A stretch of DNA of 64,000 nucleotides from positions 1 through 64,000 of the forward strand of contig MCGT01000016.1 of the NCBI GenBank assembly GCA_002104935.1. Reading direction: 5' to 3'. Within the stretch, counting starts at the first letter, position 1. Each line of letters opens with the position of its first letter. A model generated the notes under the pieces. It made no database searches. It was not told the DNA's origin and worked only from the letters and a program-made list of their open reading frames with translations. The translations under genes and the position numbers were made by a program. This document shows, in pieces, positions 20,816 through 30,734 of the stretch. The stretch comes from Hesseltinella vesiculosa. Lineage: Eukaryota > Mucoromycota > Mucoromycetes > Mucorales > Cunninghamellaceae.

Positions 20816-22133
20816 ATGGAAACCAACAAGGATGAAGCAAAGCGATGTTTATCGATAGCAAAGAACCATTATGGTCTTGGCAACTATAGTTCAGCTGTCA
20901 AACTTACCAAAAAGTCCTTGTCCCTTTTCCCAACGGATGAAGCCTCGACTTTCTTGGAAAAGGCTGAACGAGCGCTTGCCAATGCCCCAACGTCGTCCGA
21001 AAAACCCGCTTCCACCCCGTCATCTTCATCCAACGCTGAACCTACATCGAAAAAGTATACCGACAATCAGGTCCATGCTGTAAAGACCATTCTTGCCTGT
21101 GGCTCTGATTATTACAAGGTGTTGTCACTGGACAAGAAATGTACTGAAGTCGAAATCAAAAAATCCTATCGCAAGGTAAAAAAAAAAAAAAAAAGGAGCA
21201 TGGCGAACGATCTCTCCATCTTTTTCTTTCCTAGCTTGCCTTGCAATTCCACCCAGACAAAAACAGTGCACCTGGAGCTGACGAGGCCTTTAAACGTAAG
21301 TCATACAAAACGGCCGGTATGGAACGGGGACTTGCTCAATTTTTTTTTTTTTTTGCTGGACCATAGTCATTTCCAAAGCTTTTACGGTCCTGAGTGATCC
21401 TCAAAAACGAGCAGTACATGATGCTGGTGGTGGTGATCCTGAGCAACGCGGTCGAGGGGGCGGCGGCTTCTCCGGCTTCCAGGGCTTCTCTAGTTCAGGG
21501 GGTTTCGAACAAGAAATCTCGCCCGAAGACCTCTTCAACATGTTCTTTGGTGGAGGTGCCTCGGGTAGTCCGTTTGGTGGCAGCCCCTTTCCAGGCTTCA
21601 GCAGCGCTACTTTTGTTGGACCTGGATTCCGAACGCAAACATTCCACACAGGCGGTGCCGGACGTCGCCATCCTTTCCAACAACCACGCCCACAGCAGGA
21701 CGGCCGTAACAACTCATGGTGGGCCATTCTTTTGCAATTACTGCCTCTGCTCGTCTTGTTTGGCTATTCGGTGCTTTCGGGTCTGATGACGGACAATTCG
21801 CCTCCCTTCTCCTTCCAGCCCTCACCCGCTTATTCCCAACAACGAGTCACCAAAGAACATCACGTGCCATATTACGTCAATCCTTCCAACTTTCGCAATA
21901 CCGACCAGAACCATCGCAAGCTTGCCCAGTTTGAACAGCAAGTCGTCACCGACTGGGTCCGCGTTTTACAACAATCCTGTCAATCCGAGCGCAAAGAACG
22001 TTCCTCGATGATCCGATCTGCCAGTGGCGTTTTTGGTATCGGCCGTGATGAGACAAAGTATCAACAAGCCCTGAGCTGGCCAACACGGAGCTGCGATGAA
22101 TTAAGTCGCATTGGTCGCAAATCAAAGTTCTAA
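20816..22133 (+). CDS. ER-membrane J-domain co-chaperone (DNAJB12/HLJ1 type)
   Basis: Three exons (20816-21175, 21235-21295, 21367-22133) give 395 residues. The N-terminus has an ANK-like helical segment typical of the B12 group (EAKRCLSIAKNHYGLGNYSSAVKL cut short: it begins METNKDEAKRC). After a Ser/Pro linker comes the J domain, YYKVLSLDKKCTEVEIKKSY then FHPDKN with the HPD triad, and FTVLSDPQKR. A Gly/Phe-rich region follows, and then one transmembrane segment (WWAILLQLLPLLVLFGYSVL, about residue 260) and a DUF1977-like tail. Such proteins stimulate cytosolic Hsp70 at the ER surface in ER-associated degradation. Intron 2 and the GF stretch are typical. The start is the first ATG after a CT-rich leader. 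Confidence 0.9.
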
Positions 22134-22580
22134 CCCCCACTCCACTCTTTTGCTTTACCTTTTTAATATGCATGCCATTTGTTTGTACTTGACTTTTTTT
22201 TTTTTAAGTGTAAGATTCCATTGATAGCTTGACCTGCCTTGGGCAGCAATAAAATCGAACCATAGCATAGGTCCGATTTAGTTAATAGAGAAAATACAAA
22301 GACTTTAAAACAATTCAGATAGCAAGAGAGTTGGTATTCTCAGTGGGCCATGTGTAAAACCATCAAAGAGAACCATGTGAGATCCTCTTGGTTTGGAGCC
22401 CCGACTGGAAAGAAAAAGGCACTTTTTTCTTTGCTAGCTGACGCTCCTAGTTTGTTTTCGTTTAATTGCCTCTTTTTTTTTTTTTTTTTGATCGTTCATT
22501 GCTTTCCTTGTAACTTTTACTGATTGATTTGTACCTAACTTCCATTCCTTTCTATCATTGTTGAAACTTTCATCTTCATC
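22134..22580 (+). other. intergenic spacer
   Basis: It is the 3' flank of the J-protein gene and the promoter of the next plus-strand gene. It ends in a T18 run (22471-22488) and a pyrimidine tract. No gene was seen. Confidence 0.5.
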
Positions 22581-23486
22581 ATGAACAACGATCAAGATTT
22601 TCCTGCTGAACTATTGCAAAAGTTGGATGCTCTCAAACTTGAGTTGGAAGATGGCGATATCACAGAAAAAGGGTATGAAAAGAAACGAGCCAATCTGTTG
22701 GACCGCCACACGCAAGACAAGCGACAGCAAGAACAAGATGCCTTGGCTGAGCTTGGCCCTGAACCAAGTGCTGCCGATGTCATTGACTTTTTGGATTACT
22801 TGCCATCCCCCACCCATTCCCCTCCAAAGCCTCAAACGGGGGCTCAACTGATGGAACAGCACCATGCATCGTCTTCTTCTTCTTCTTCTTCTTCTTCATC
22901 TACCATTGCTCCTCGTACATCTTCCATTCAAGCCTCGACCCCAGCTCCTCAGCATCACTACCCCCAGCAACAGCAGCATTACCAACAAGCCTCACCACAA
23001 CTACAACACCAGCAACAGCAACAGCAACAGCAAGCCTACTACCAGCAGCAAGGCTATAGTGCGGCGGATTATCCAGGCCAATACTATCCCACCATGAACT
23101 CGCCGAGACCCAATCGACCAGCTTATGCTGCTCGCCCCCTTCCTCAAGCCAACTATTCGCCTCAATACTACGCCCGTCCTTATCAACAACCTCATCCCCA
23201 GCAACGCCCCATGCAATATCATCCTCAACAACAGCAGCAACAACCCTATTCCTCTTCCCGTCCCATGTATCGCACAGCCACCACACACCATCCCCCCGCT
23301 CCACAACGTGCCTCGGCAGCGCCTGCTGGCTACTATCGGTCCGCCCCCCCCATGGCCTCGCAGGCCTATCCCGTTCATGGTCGATCACCCACCATGGATC
23401 ACCGGGTACCTTATGGTTATGCCCCTAACAACGGTGGCATCTCAAGATCCGCAACACAGCATTCCTCCGGCACTCGCTATGCATAA
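22581..23486 (+). CDS. DMAP1-binding-domain protein with Gln/Pro-rich tail
   Basis: One exon of 301 codons. Residues about 7-50 (FPAELLQKLDALKLELEDGD then ITEKGYEKKRANLLDRH) resemble the DMAP1-binding domain. That domain is usually found at the front of much larger proteins such as DIP2 or fungal Cmr2-like adenylate-forming proteins. Here it is followed only by low-complexity sequence: a Ser tract (TCT/TTC microsatellite at 22870-22900), long Gln and Pro/Tyr-rich stretches, and a stop. Prion-like composition suggests a role in condensates or transcription, but this is inference. The single exon is unusual among its intron-rich neighbours. The next gene starts 454 bp downstream. Confidence 0.8.
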   Translation: MNNDQDFPAELLQKLDALKLELEDGDITEKGYEKKRANLLDRHTQDKRQQEQDALAELGPEPSAADVIDFLDYLPSPTHSPPKPQTGAQLMEQHHASSSSSSSSSSSTIAPRTSSIQASTPAPQHHYPQQQQHYQQASPQLQHQQQQQQQQAYYQQQGYSAADYPGQYYPTMNSPRPNRPAYAARPLPQANYSPQYYARPYQQPHPQQRPMQYHPQQQQQQPYSSSRPMYRTATTHHPPAPQRASAAPAGYYRSAPPMASQAYPVHGRSPTMDHRVPYGYAPNNGGISRSATQHSSGTRYA

Positions 23487-23940
23487 AAGAAAAAAAGAAC
23501 CGCAATACCCGAATGGCTTTTTTATACATCTGCATGGCTTCCCCTTCTCGACCCTCCTCTTTCGTTCGTTCTTTCTTTTTTTTTTTTTTTCTAGATTGTA
23601 GTTAATTGCTTGTTGACCGGATATCCTCTTTTATTTATTTTTGTAGTAATAAATCTTCTCTGTCGCTCCCTCTTTTTTTTATGTTTATTTTTTTGAAACG
23701 CTCAAGAAGGCTTCGACCGCCAGGACCCAGCCAATAAAAAACCCAGATCTGATATTTTTATTCGCATTTTTTTTTTTCATCGCACAATCCTTTTCCTTCC
23801 TTTGCTTCTTTTCAGCAAGATCTAACCAGCAATCAAAAAGACATATTTCTGCATTCACTCTTTGAAGTTTGTTGTCATTGCTGTAGGTCATTGTTGGAAG
23901 GAAATTTAAAATAAAATAAAAATAAAAGCTGCAAAGAGCC
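23487..23940 (+). other. intergenic spacer
   Basis: T-rich 3' flank (23575-23592, 23672-23680) and promoter of the transporter at 23941. No gene was seen. Confidence 0.5.
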
Positions 23941-25757
23941 ATGATCAAAAACGACCTTGTTGATACCAGGGCAGCCGATGACCATTCATCGCTGTCGACA
24001 GTGCATGACCAAATAGACAAAGACATTATTGGTAAGCTGATTGATCTTCTACAATAGACTTACCCCATACTCTCCTTTTTTATATCTCATAGTCGAACCC
24101 AAGCAGGAAGAGTCCGACTTTGTCGAAGGTGGCTATGGCTGGTTTGTGGTGTTGGGCGCCTGCTTTTGTCAAATCACTTCCATGGGCGTTGGGTAAGAAA
24201 AATATAGAAATATACCGGGAAATTGGCTTGTCTTGGTTCCTCCGACTGACCGGTTTTTTTTTTTTTTTTTTTTCCCCGCCCAGGACTTCATGGTAAGCCT
24301 CGGTCATGAGCGACGGGCCTTGTGATCTTTACTAACACTTCCCAATTTGCCTATTTTTATACGATGAATGATCAGGGGTAAAGTTTAGCCGACATGTAAA
24401 AGAAGAAATTCCCATTGACCACGTTCTATTATCATTTTTAGGTGTGATGCAAGCTTATTTTCTGCAACACGGCTTTGGGAATGCGTCCAACGCGGCCATT
24501 CAATTACCATTTGTGGGCACCGTAGGCATGGTATTTTTGAACTTAATGGGTGCTCCAGCTCAGATTCTGCAGTCCATGGTCGGCGTCAAATGGACCCTAT
24601 TGATTGGCACGATTCTCAAGGCCTTGGGCTTGATTATTGCTGGCTTTGCCAAGGAAACCTGGCAATTGATCATCTGCCAGGGCATTATTTTTGGTAGCGG
24701 TGCCAGCATCACCTATTGCATTGCCATGGCTGTTGCCCCTGCTTGGTTCAGAAAACGAAGAGCTTTGGCCATTGGTATCATTGGTAAGGATCCCAAAAAA
24801 AAAATTGGCCACGCGTTTTCATGTTTCTTGTTCAAAGCTAGTGGCTCCGGTATTGGTGGGGTGGCCATGCCCTTGATGATGCAAGCCATCAACTCGACGC
24901 TTGGCCCTTCTTGGTCCTACCGAATTCTTGGCTTCATGGTGCTGGTTCTGGATCTGATGGCTACGATGCTTATCCGAGAAAAGAATCCATCCAAAGAACG
25001 CAAACGCAAGCGGTTGTCTGACATCTTCCACTTTGATGTGCTTAAAGACGCCAACTATGTGATTTATAGCGTGGCCTCCGTCATTGGTCTGCTTGGTTAC
25101 TTTGTGCCTTATTTTTATCTACCCTCCTACGCTGGTCACATTGGTCTGACATCGCAACAAGGGTCAGTCCTGGTAGCCGTCGCTAGTGCTTGCAATTTCT
25201 TCGGTCGGTGTTTGATGGGCTATGTGGCCGACTACATCGGCAAGCTCAATACCAATCTCATTGTCACCATCATCGGCGGTCTTTCCAGCTTGTTGATCTG
25301 GACTTTTGCTTATGATTATGGTACCCTCATGGCCTACGCAGTAAGTCAGATGGCTGTCCAGAAAAGGGGTCTGATCGACTAATCTCGGCGGTTTCCATTG
25401 CTATCCAGGTGGTGTTTGGCTTGACTTGCGCTTCGTATTTCTGTCTTTTATCACCAATCGTTGTCCAGCTAGTCGGTCTGGATCGTTACCCTTCTGCCTT
25501 GTCCTTCCTTCTTCTGACCAATGTGATTTCTGTGTTTGGTATGTCATGGACGAAAAAAGAAAAAAAAAATCATGTAGCTGATCTCCCGCTCTCCTTCCTT
25601 AGGCCCCAATATCGCATCTGCTGTGGAACAAAGTGTAGGAGCATCCAACCCCTACTTTAGCTACAAGATGTTTGCTGGTGTCACGTATCTAGTCAATGCT
25701 GTACTTTTAGTGATTCTCAAGTTTAGATTAGACCGACGCCCATGGGCCATCCTCTGA
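23941..25757 (+). CDS. MFS transporter, monocarboxylate-porter type (paralog 2)
   Basis: Exons are 23941-24031, 24093-24192, 24284-24292 (9 nt), 24376-24377 (2 nt), 24442-24783, 24838-25340, 25409-25538 and 25603-25757, giving 443 residues. EGGYGWFVVLG marks the first membrane segment. The rest aligns along its whole length with the minus-strand gene at 7680-9478 (shared PFVGTV, NLMGAPAQIL, IICQGIIFGSGASIT, RLDRRPWA). The paralog has one intron more in the middle (287+216 against 503 here) and one fewer near the N-terminus (no 9-nt exon). The predicted role is uptake or efflux of a small organic acid at the plasma membrane; substrate unknown. The two tiny exons are forced by frame and homology and need transcript proof. 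Confidence 0.9.
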
Positions 25758-26841
25758 GTCCTGTTCCCCTAATTATTATTATTTTTATTTTTTTTTGTAA
25801 TTTTATCTCCCCCTCTTTAGATGTTTATCAGTTGATCGGTTCCTTGGAATAAAGCAAGAAGATCACCAGTGCTTGGTCGATTCAGTTTACTAAATGGATG
25901 TTTTTTTTTCTATCCTGTCTTATCTATTGACGTTGCCGCCATCATTGGCGGTTGTGCCGTGAATAAAATGAATGTGTGTATACGGAATCCTTCTTCCTTT
26001 TGCTGTCTGAGGGATAATCATAGTCATTTCTTCGATTAAATTTGCTCTGCCTAGATCAGATCACCTGGGTGACCCCTGACGAAAATGACTGATTTTTATT
26101 TTTTTTTGGCTGGGCGATCGGAGATGTCATAACGCAACGGATCAAACGTTGGCTGGACAACCTTTGCCAATCGATGCGATTTTTTCAGTCCTATTATTAA
26201 TCATGTATATGCAAACTCATACAAAATTTCACATCGATCCAATCACTCAAACGTGCTGCACAGCATTCACTTTTTTTTTTTTTTTTTTTTTTTCCAAATC
26301 GAATTTGGATAGCCCTAGTAGTCTTGGCTGGTAATTTGAAAAAGTAGGTGCTCTCAACTTGAATCATGCTGCTGATAGCATTTCTTCGTGAAATCAGGGC
26401 TGTTGGATTTTTTTGGTTGCTTTGGACTCTGGGGGTACTTTTTGTCGATGCACGAAGGAGAACTTCCAGTGCGGTTGCTTGTGAAGCTGTAGCGGAAAAA
26501 AAAAAAAAAACCAACCAGGGCAATGTCGGCGAGCTTGAGCAGCCTAGGCGGCGATGGGGTTTCTTCGAGCAGGGTGCTTACACAATGCTGACACTTTCTC
26601 ACAGTCAATCTCTCTGATCCGCCCAACCATATATTTTTGCAGTCTCCATGTGAGTATGGTATTAATAATAAGGTTTTTTTTTTTAACTAGGGAATGATAA
26701 AGGGAACACAGAAGACAATAGACAAGATGATGGATATGTTTAGAGTATGGGGTGGGGAGGTTACAAGGAGAGCCCAAAAGAGAGAAATGATGGAAGAGAA
26801 AAAAGAAACATGGAATGATGAAGGGAGGAAGATGGTGGGAA
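25758..26841. other. convergent intergenic region with repeat copy
   Basis: Between the 3' ends of the transporter and the SNF2 gene. It holds R1 copy C (26052-26296) and unremarkable AT-rich sequence. A short plus-strand frame at 26366-26617 is not supported. Confidence 0.5.
26052..26296 (+). repeat. dispersed repeat family R1, copy C (longest)
   Basis: It opens AGATCAGATCACCTGGGTGA and has ACTGATTTTTATTTTTTTTT. The middle is GCTGGGCGATCGGAGATGTC, GTTGGCTGGACAACC and CCAATCGATGCGATTTTTTC. It ends with ACAAAATTTCACATCGATCC, AATCACTCAAACGTGCTG and a long T run. All modules of the other copies are present in order. Confidence 0.7.
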
Positions 26842-29800
26842 TCAAGAGCTTGCACCGGTGGAGTTTGGGTCAGAGGGAGGTAGAGGATTGCCACGGAAGA
26901 GGAACATCATTTCTTGCAGGCCCAGGCGGGCAATTTTGGTGGTACCTTCGCCGAGGGCACCGTCTGCAATACCTTGTTTTCGTTTCTGGAGCTCGAGGAT
27001 ACGGTCTTCCACTGTGTTATTGACGAAGATGCGATGGACAACAACATCTTTGGTTTGGCCAATGCGATGGACACGGTCAATGGCTTGGTTTTCCAACGCA
27101 GGGTTCCACCAGATGTCCATGAGGATGACTCGGTTGGCCATAGTCAAGTTCAGACCCAGTGAACCGCATTTGGTAGAGACAAGGAGGACGGTCATGTCGG
27201 CGTCCGCGTAGAAGTCACGGATCACGCGATTGCGGTTTTGGAGAGACATGGTGCCATCATAGCGGCCATATTTGATGCCCTTGGAGTCGAGGCCACTTTG
27301 GATCAGGTCCAGCATCGATGTAAACTGCGAGAAAATGATGGTCTTATCTTCTCCATTGGTCTCCTCGCGGGTTTCTTCCAAGATTTCTAGCATGGTGTCG
27401 ATCTTGGTGCTGCTGAGGTAGGTTTGGGCTCGGGCTAGGATCTCTTCGTCTGTATCTTCAGGCTCGGGCTCACACAGGTCCGGTAGATGGACTTTTAAAA
27501 ATGCTTGCAGAGGTATGATTCGAGCTGTGTCCAGTTGACCACGGCACTGTGGGCAGGTTTTGTTATTGTTGTCGTAGTCAGTGCTGGTGTTGACGTAGGC
27601 TGGAGAGAAAAAAAGTTATGAGCAAAGAGTGTAAAAAAAAAAAAAGTGCCAACTTACAGCATAGGCATTCACGGCAGAGAATATGTCCGCAGTGAAAGAT
27701 CACCTGAGGTTTGTCGGCGGTATCCATACAAATTGGGCACTGGAAAATAAAGTGGGTGAGGACAAGGTCAAGTAAGTCTCTAAAGAACGAAAATAAAATA
27801 CCTCAACGGAAGCTAATTCTTCCTTGGCAGCCTTCAATCTATCCAAAACACGAGCATCCACAGTAGTAGCCAGTTTTTCGGCATTGGCTGCAGTTGCGGC
27901 TTCATCTGGTCTTTCAATGGTTGTTAGACTTGGATGGAGACAAGCTTGACGTAGACGAAGCAACAGCAAGAGCACCTGCAATGGGAGAGAAAAAAAAGAT
28001 GAGCCAAAAAAAAAAAAAAAGCGCGGCCTCAAAATGAGCAATGGTTACATTGGAGTAATTGCGCATGACTGTGCCAGCTTCGAGATATTTGTTGAAGCGT
28101 TGCTGCACATTCTTATCGAGGATGTCGTAAAACTGGCGTTCGTCATCAGTAAAGTCGACATGCGTAAAGTGGACGGTGCGTTCCGGCAAGTTGATGATCG
28201 GCTGGCCATCGATGGTGGCCTTTTTGGAACGGCGCAGGCAGATCCCCTTGACAATGATTTGCAGTTTTTTCATAGCCTAGAATGAAAAATGAGGAGACGA
28301 TGTCTTGCTATTTGCCTATTATCCAACTTACAACGCTGGTGTCCTTGCGGATCACATTGCCAACTTCCATGCGGAAGTTACTCCAATCGTTGTACGGTCG
28401 AATGCGCAAGAAGTGGATCAGCGAGAAGAAGTCGGTCACCGCGTTTTGAAGAGGAGTCGCAGTCAGGCACCAACGATAATCAGCTTCAAGATGAAAGCTA
28501 GAGGAATAGAGAATATAAAGTGAGACCATTGCCTTTTGTCAGCCAGTCACTAGCCATACCAAGCCCTTGCAGCTTTGGTTTGCCGGTTCTTAATCGAATG
28601 AGCCTCATCAAGAACGATCCGGTGGAAGATACATTTTGCAAAGGGAGATACCGCCTCCGAGTCAGGAGAGGATTCCATGGAGATGATAGAGTAGGAAGAG
28701 ATCACAACTAGGCAATGGGAAAAGAAAAAAGGTAAGAGTCAAAGATTTTCGCTGCTTTTTGTCGTTGCCTACTATCAAATTGAGCCAAGTAGGACACTTC
28801 ACGTTTTCGGCTGGAACCGTGGTAGACATATACAGAGAGATTTCTGGTTTTCTGCCTGATTTCGGTGGCCCACTGCTCCATCAGACCGATGGGACACACA
28901 ACCAGGGTGGTTTTGATCTTGACTCGCTCATCAACATTGAGTTTGCCTTGGGTAATGGCGTCCAGTGCCTGGAGAGTGTCCAAATCGACAGCATCCGAGC
29001 AACGGCGGCTGACAATCAATGCCAACGCTTGGATGGTCTTTGGAAAGGAAAAAAAAAAAAAAAAAAGGGTTCATTGGTGCTGCGTAATTTTTTGATTTCC
29101 AACTTACTTTGCCAAGGCCCATGTCATCAGCGAGCAAACCACCTTTGTTGATGGAGTTTTCTTGCTTCGACATCCATTGCAAGCCGATTTTCTGGTGCTC
29201 CATGAGATGGACAATCAAGTCATCGGGGGTACCAACACGGGCTTCTGGGGGAGGCGCTTCATCCATGTCGATTGTGGCCAAGAACTTGCGAAGTTCGTCT
29301 TGCTGTTTGGCGGTTGTCCATCGACCACCATGGCCCATGGAGGCGAGGCTTTGAATGTCAGATCTTGTGGGTTGGAAGGGGAGATTGCGAGGGGCTTTTC
29401 CGTTGGCCGCAGCAGAGGCGGAGATGATGTTTGGATAAGGGTTGCCCATGCGAATACCATAGCGACGTTCAGCATCTCGACGTTGTTGTACCAAGCGCAC
29501 ATGTTGCAGGAGGGCATCCATATCGTAGGTGGCATCCATCATGTGTTCATCTTCGTCATCGTCTGAGCTCAATTCCATCACTTCGATGGCGTTGTCTTGG
29601 AGGTCGGTGAGGTCGACCAGATCGTCGTCGCTATCGATGTAAGTGAAGTCGTGGTGGAGGGTCGAAGCAGAAGATGATGAGGCAGCAGCGGTGGAGGATT
29701 CAGCTTGTGGCCGGGGAGGTGCAGGTGGAAAGGATGAAAGATCTATAAGGTTTGCGTCGGATTCATCCTTGATATCCGTCCTGGCTTTAAATCTGCTACG

Positions 29801-30364
29801 AGGCGAATCCCATGGCATTTGTCGCTTAAGCCCATTACTGGCTACGGCTGAGGCAGGAGATGAGGCACCGTTGGTTGTCATGGCAGATGCAGTTGCTGCG
29901 GGTAACTGGGGCTGATCAGAGGTGTTGGCGATAGGGTATTGATGACCAGGAGCTGGGGCAGGAGCAATGGGTTGGAAGGTGAATGAAGAAGACATTGGGT
30001 TAGATGGATGTTGGGTATTGCTGAAGGGAGGTTGGCTGTTGTTGGATGAGGAAGTAGCCATTCCAAATTCTTGATCGAGTTCGGCTTGGACTTGTTTGGC
30101 ATATTCGAGTTGTTCTTTTTCCAGCTTGAGACGCTGTTCGATTTGCTTTTGGGCGCGGATTTCCTGGACATCGATTCCCATAGCTATCAGGGCATCTTCA
30201 GAGACATCGGCATTATCGAACAGGCCGAACGATTGTTCGTCCAGGCTCATGTTTTGAGTACAATTTTGAGTCAAATCCATAGATTCGTCATCGCTGTCGT
30301 CAGAAAGGTTGTCAAAAGCATTATTCCCCACGAATAAGAGGTCATCGTCAAGATAGTCTCCCAT
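26842..30364 (-). CDS. SNF2-family ATPase with RING finger (Uls1/Rad5/HLTF type)
   Basis: Eight exons (29108-30364, 28773-29037, 28560-28707, 28332-28497, 28049-28276, 27802-27975, 27658-27739, 26842-27599) give 1025 residues. Helicase motifs: LADDMGLGK then TIQAL (I/Ia), [10 protein letters not shown] (II, DEAH), LTATPLQN (III), and in the second lobe [10 protein letters not shown] and [10 protein letters not shown] (VI). A C3HC4 RING (CPICMD...[10 protein letters not shown]...CPQCRG) is inserted between the lobes, the hallmark of Rad5/HLTF and Uls1. The acidic N-terminus has several SUMO-interaction-like motifs ([27 protein letters not shown]). This points to a SUMO-targeted ubiquitin ligase and translocase like Uls1 rather than Rad5; no HIRAN domain was seen. 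It acts in the nucleus on DNA repair or turnover of sumoylated proteins. It is divergent from no gene; its promoter is 30365-30734. Confidence 0.92.
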
Positions 30365-30734
30365 GGTGCCACTATTTTGTAATTTAACGATAGGAAATCC
30401 AATGAAAAGTAAAAAAAAGCAACCGTACGAGAGAATCGATATAAAAAAATGAGGGGGAGGAGGAAGGGAAAACAAAAAAAAAAAAAAGTTCGCCGTTTTT
30501 CAAACGTCTGGATTTTCATTGGCTGAAGACCGATTCTCTTTAACTTGTTTGGCGTTCCTGGTAGCTGCTCTTCTCTCCAGCTAACATCGACGAACTGCTG
30601 TTCTGATCAATTAGTAGGGTCGAGTGGTGCTTCATATGTTTTTGCAACTTTTTATTCGTTTATTCAGAAGCTTCAAATGAAGAATGTGGAGAGGATGGAC
30701 GGTTGAGGTTTCTTTTCTTTTTGATCATAGGGCA
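30365..30734 (-). other. intergenic: SNF2 gene promoter
   Basis: 370 bp between two leftward genes, with T/A runs near 30474-30487. No gene was seen. Confidence 0.5.

Noticed and set aside
22900..23388. 162-codon minus-strand ORF
   Set aside because: Mirror of the CAG/CCA-rich tail of the DMAP1-binding-domain protein; Val/Ala-rich repeat translation.
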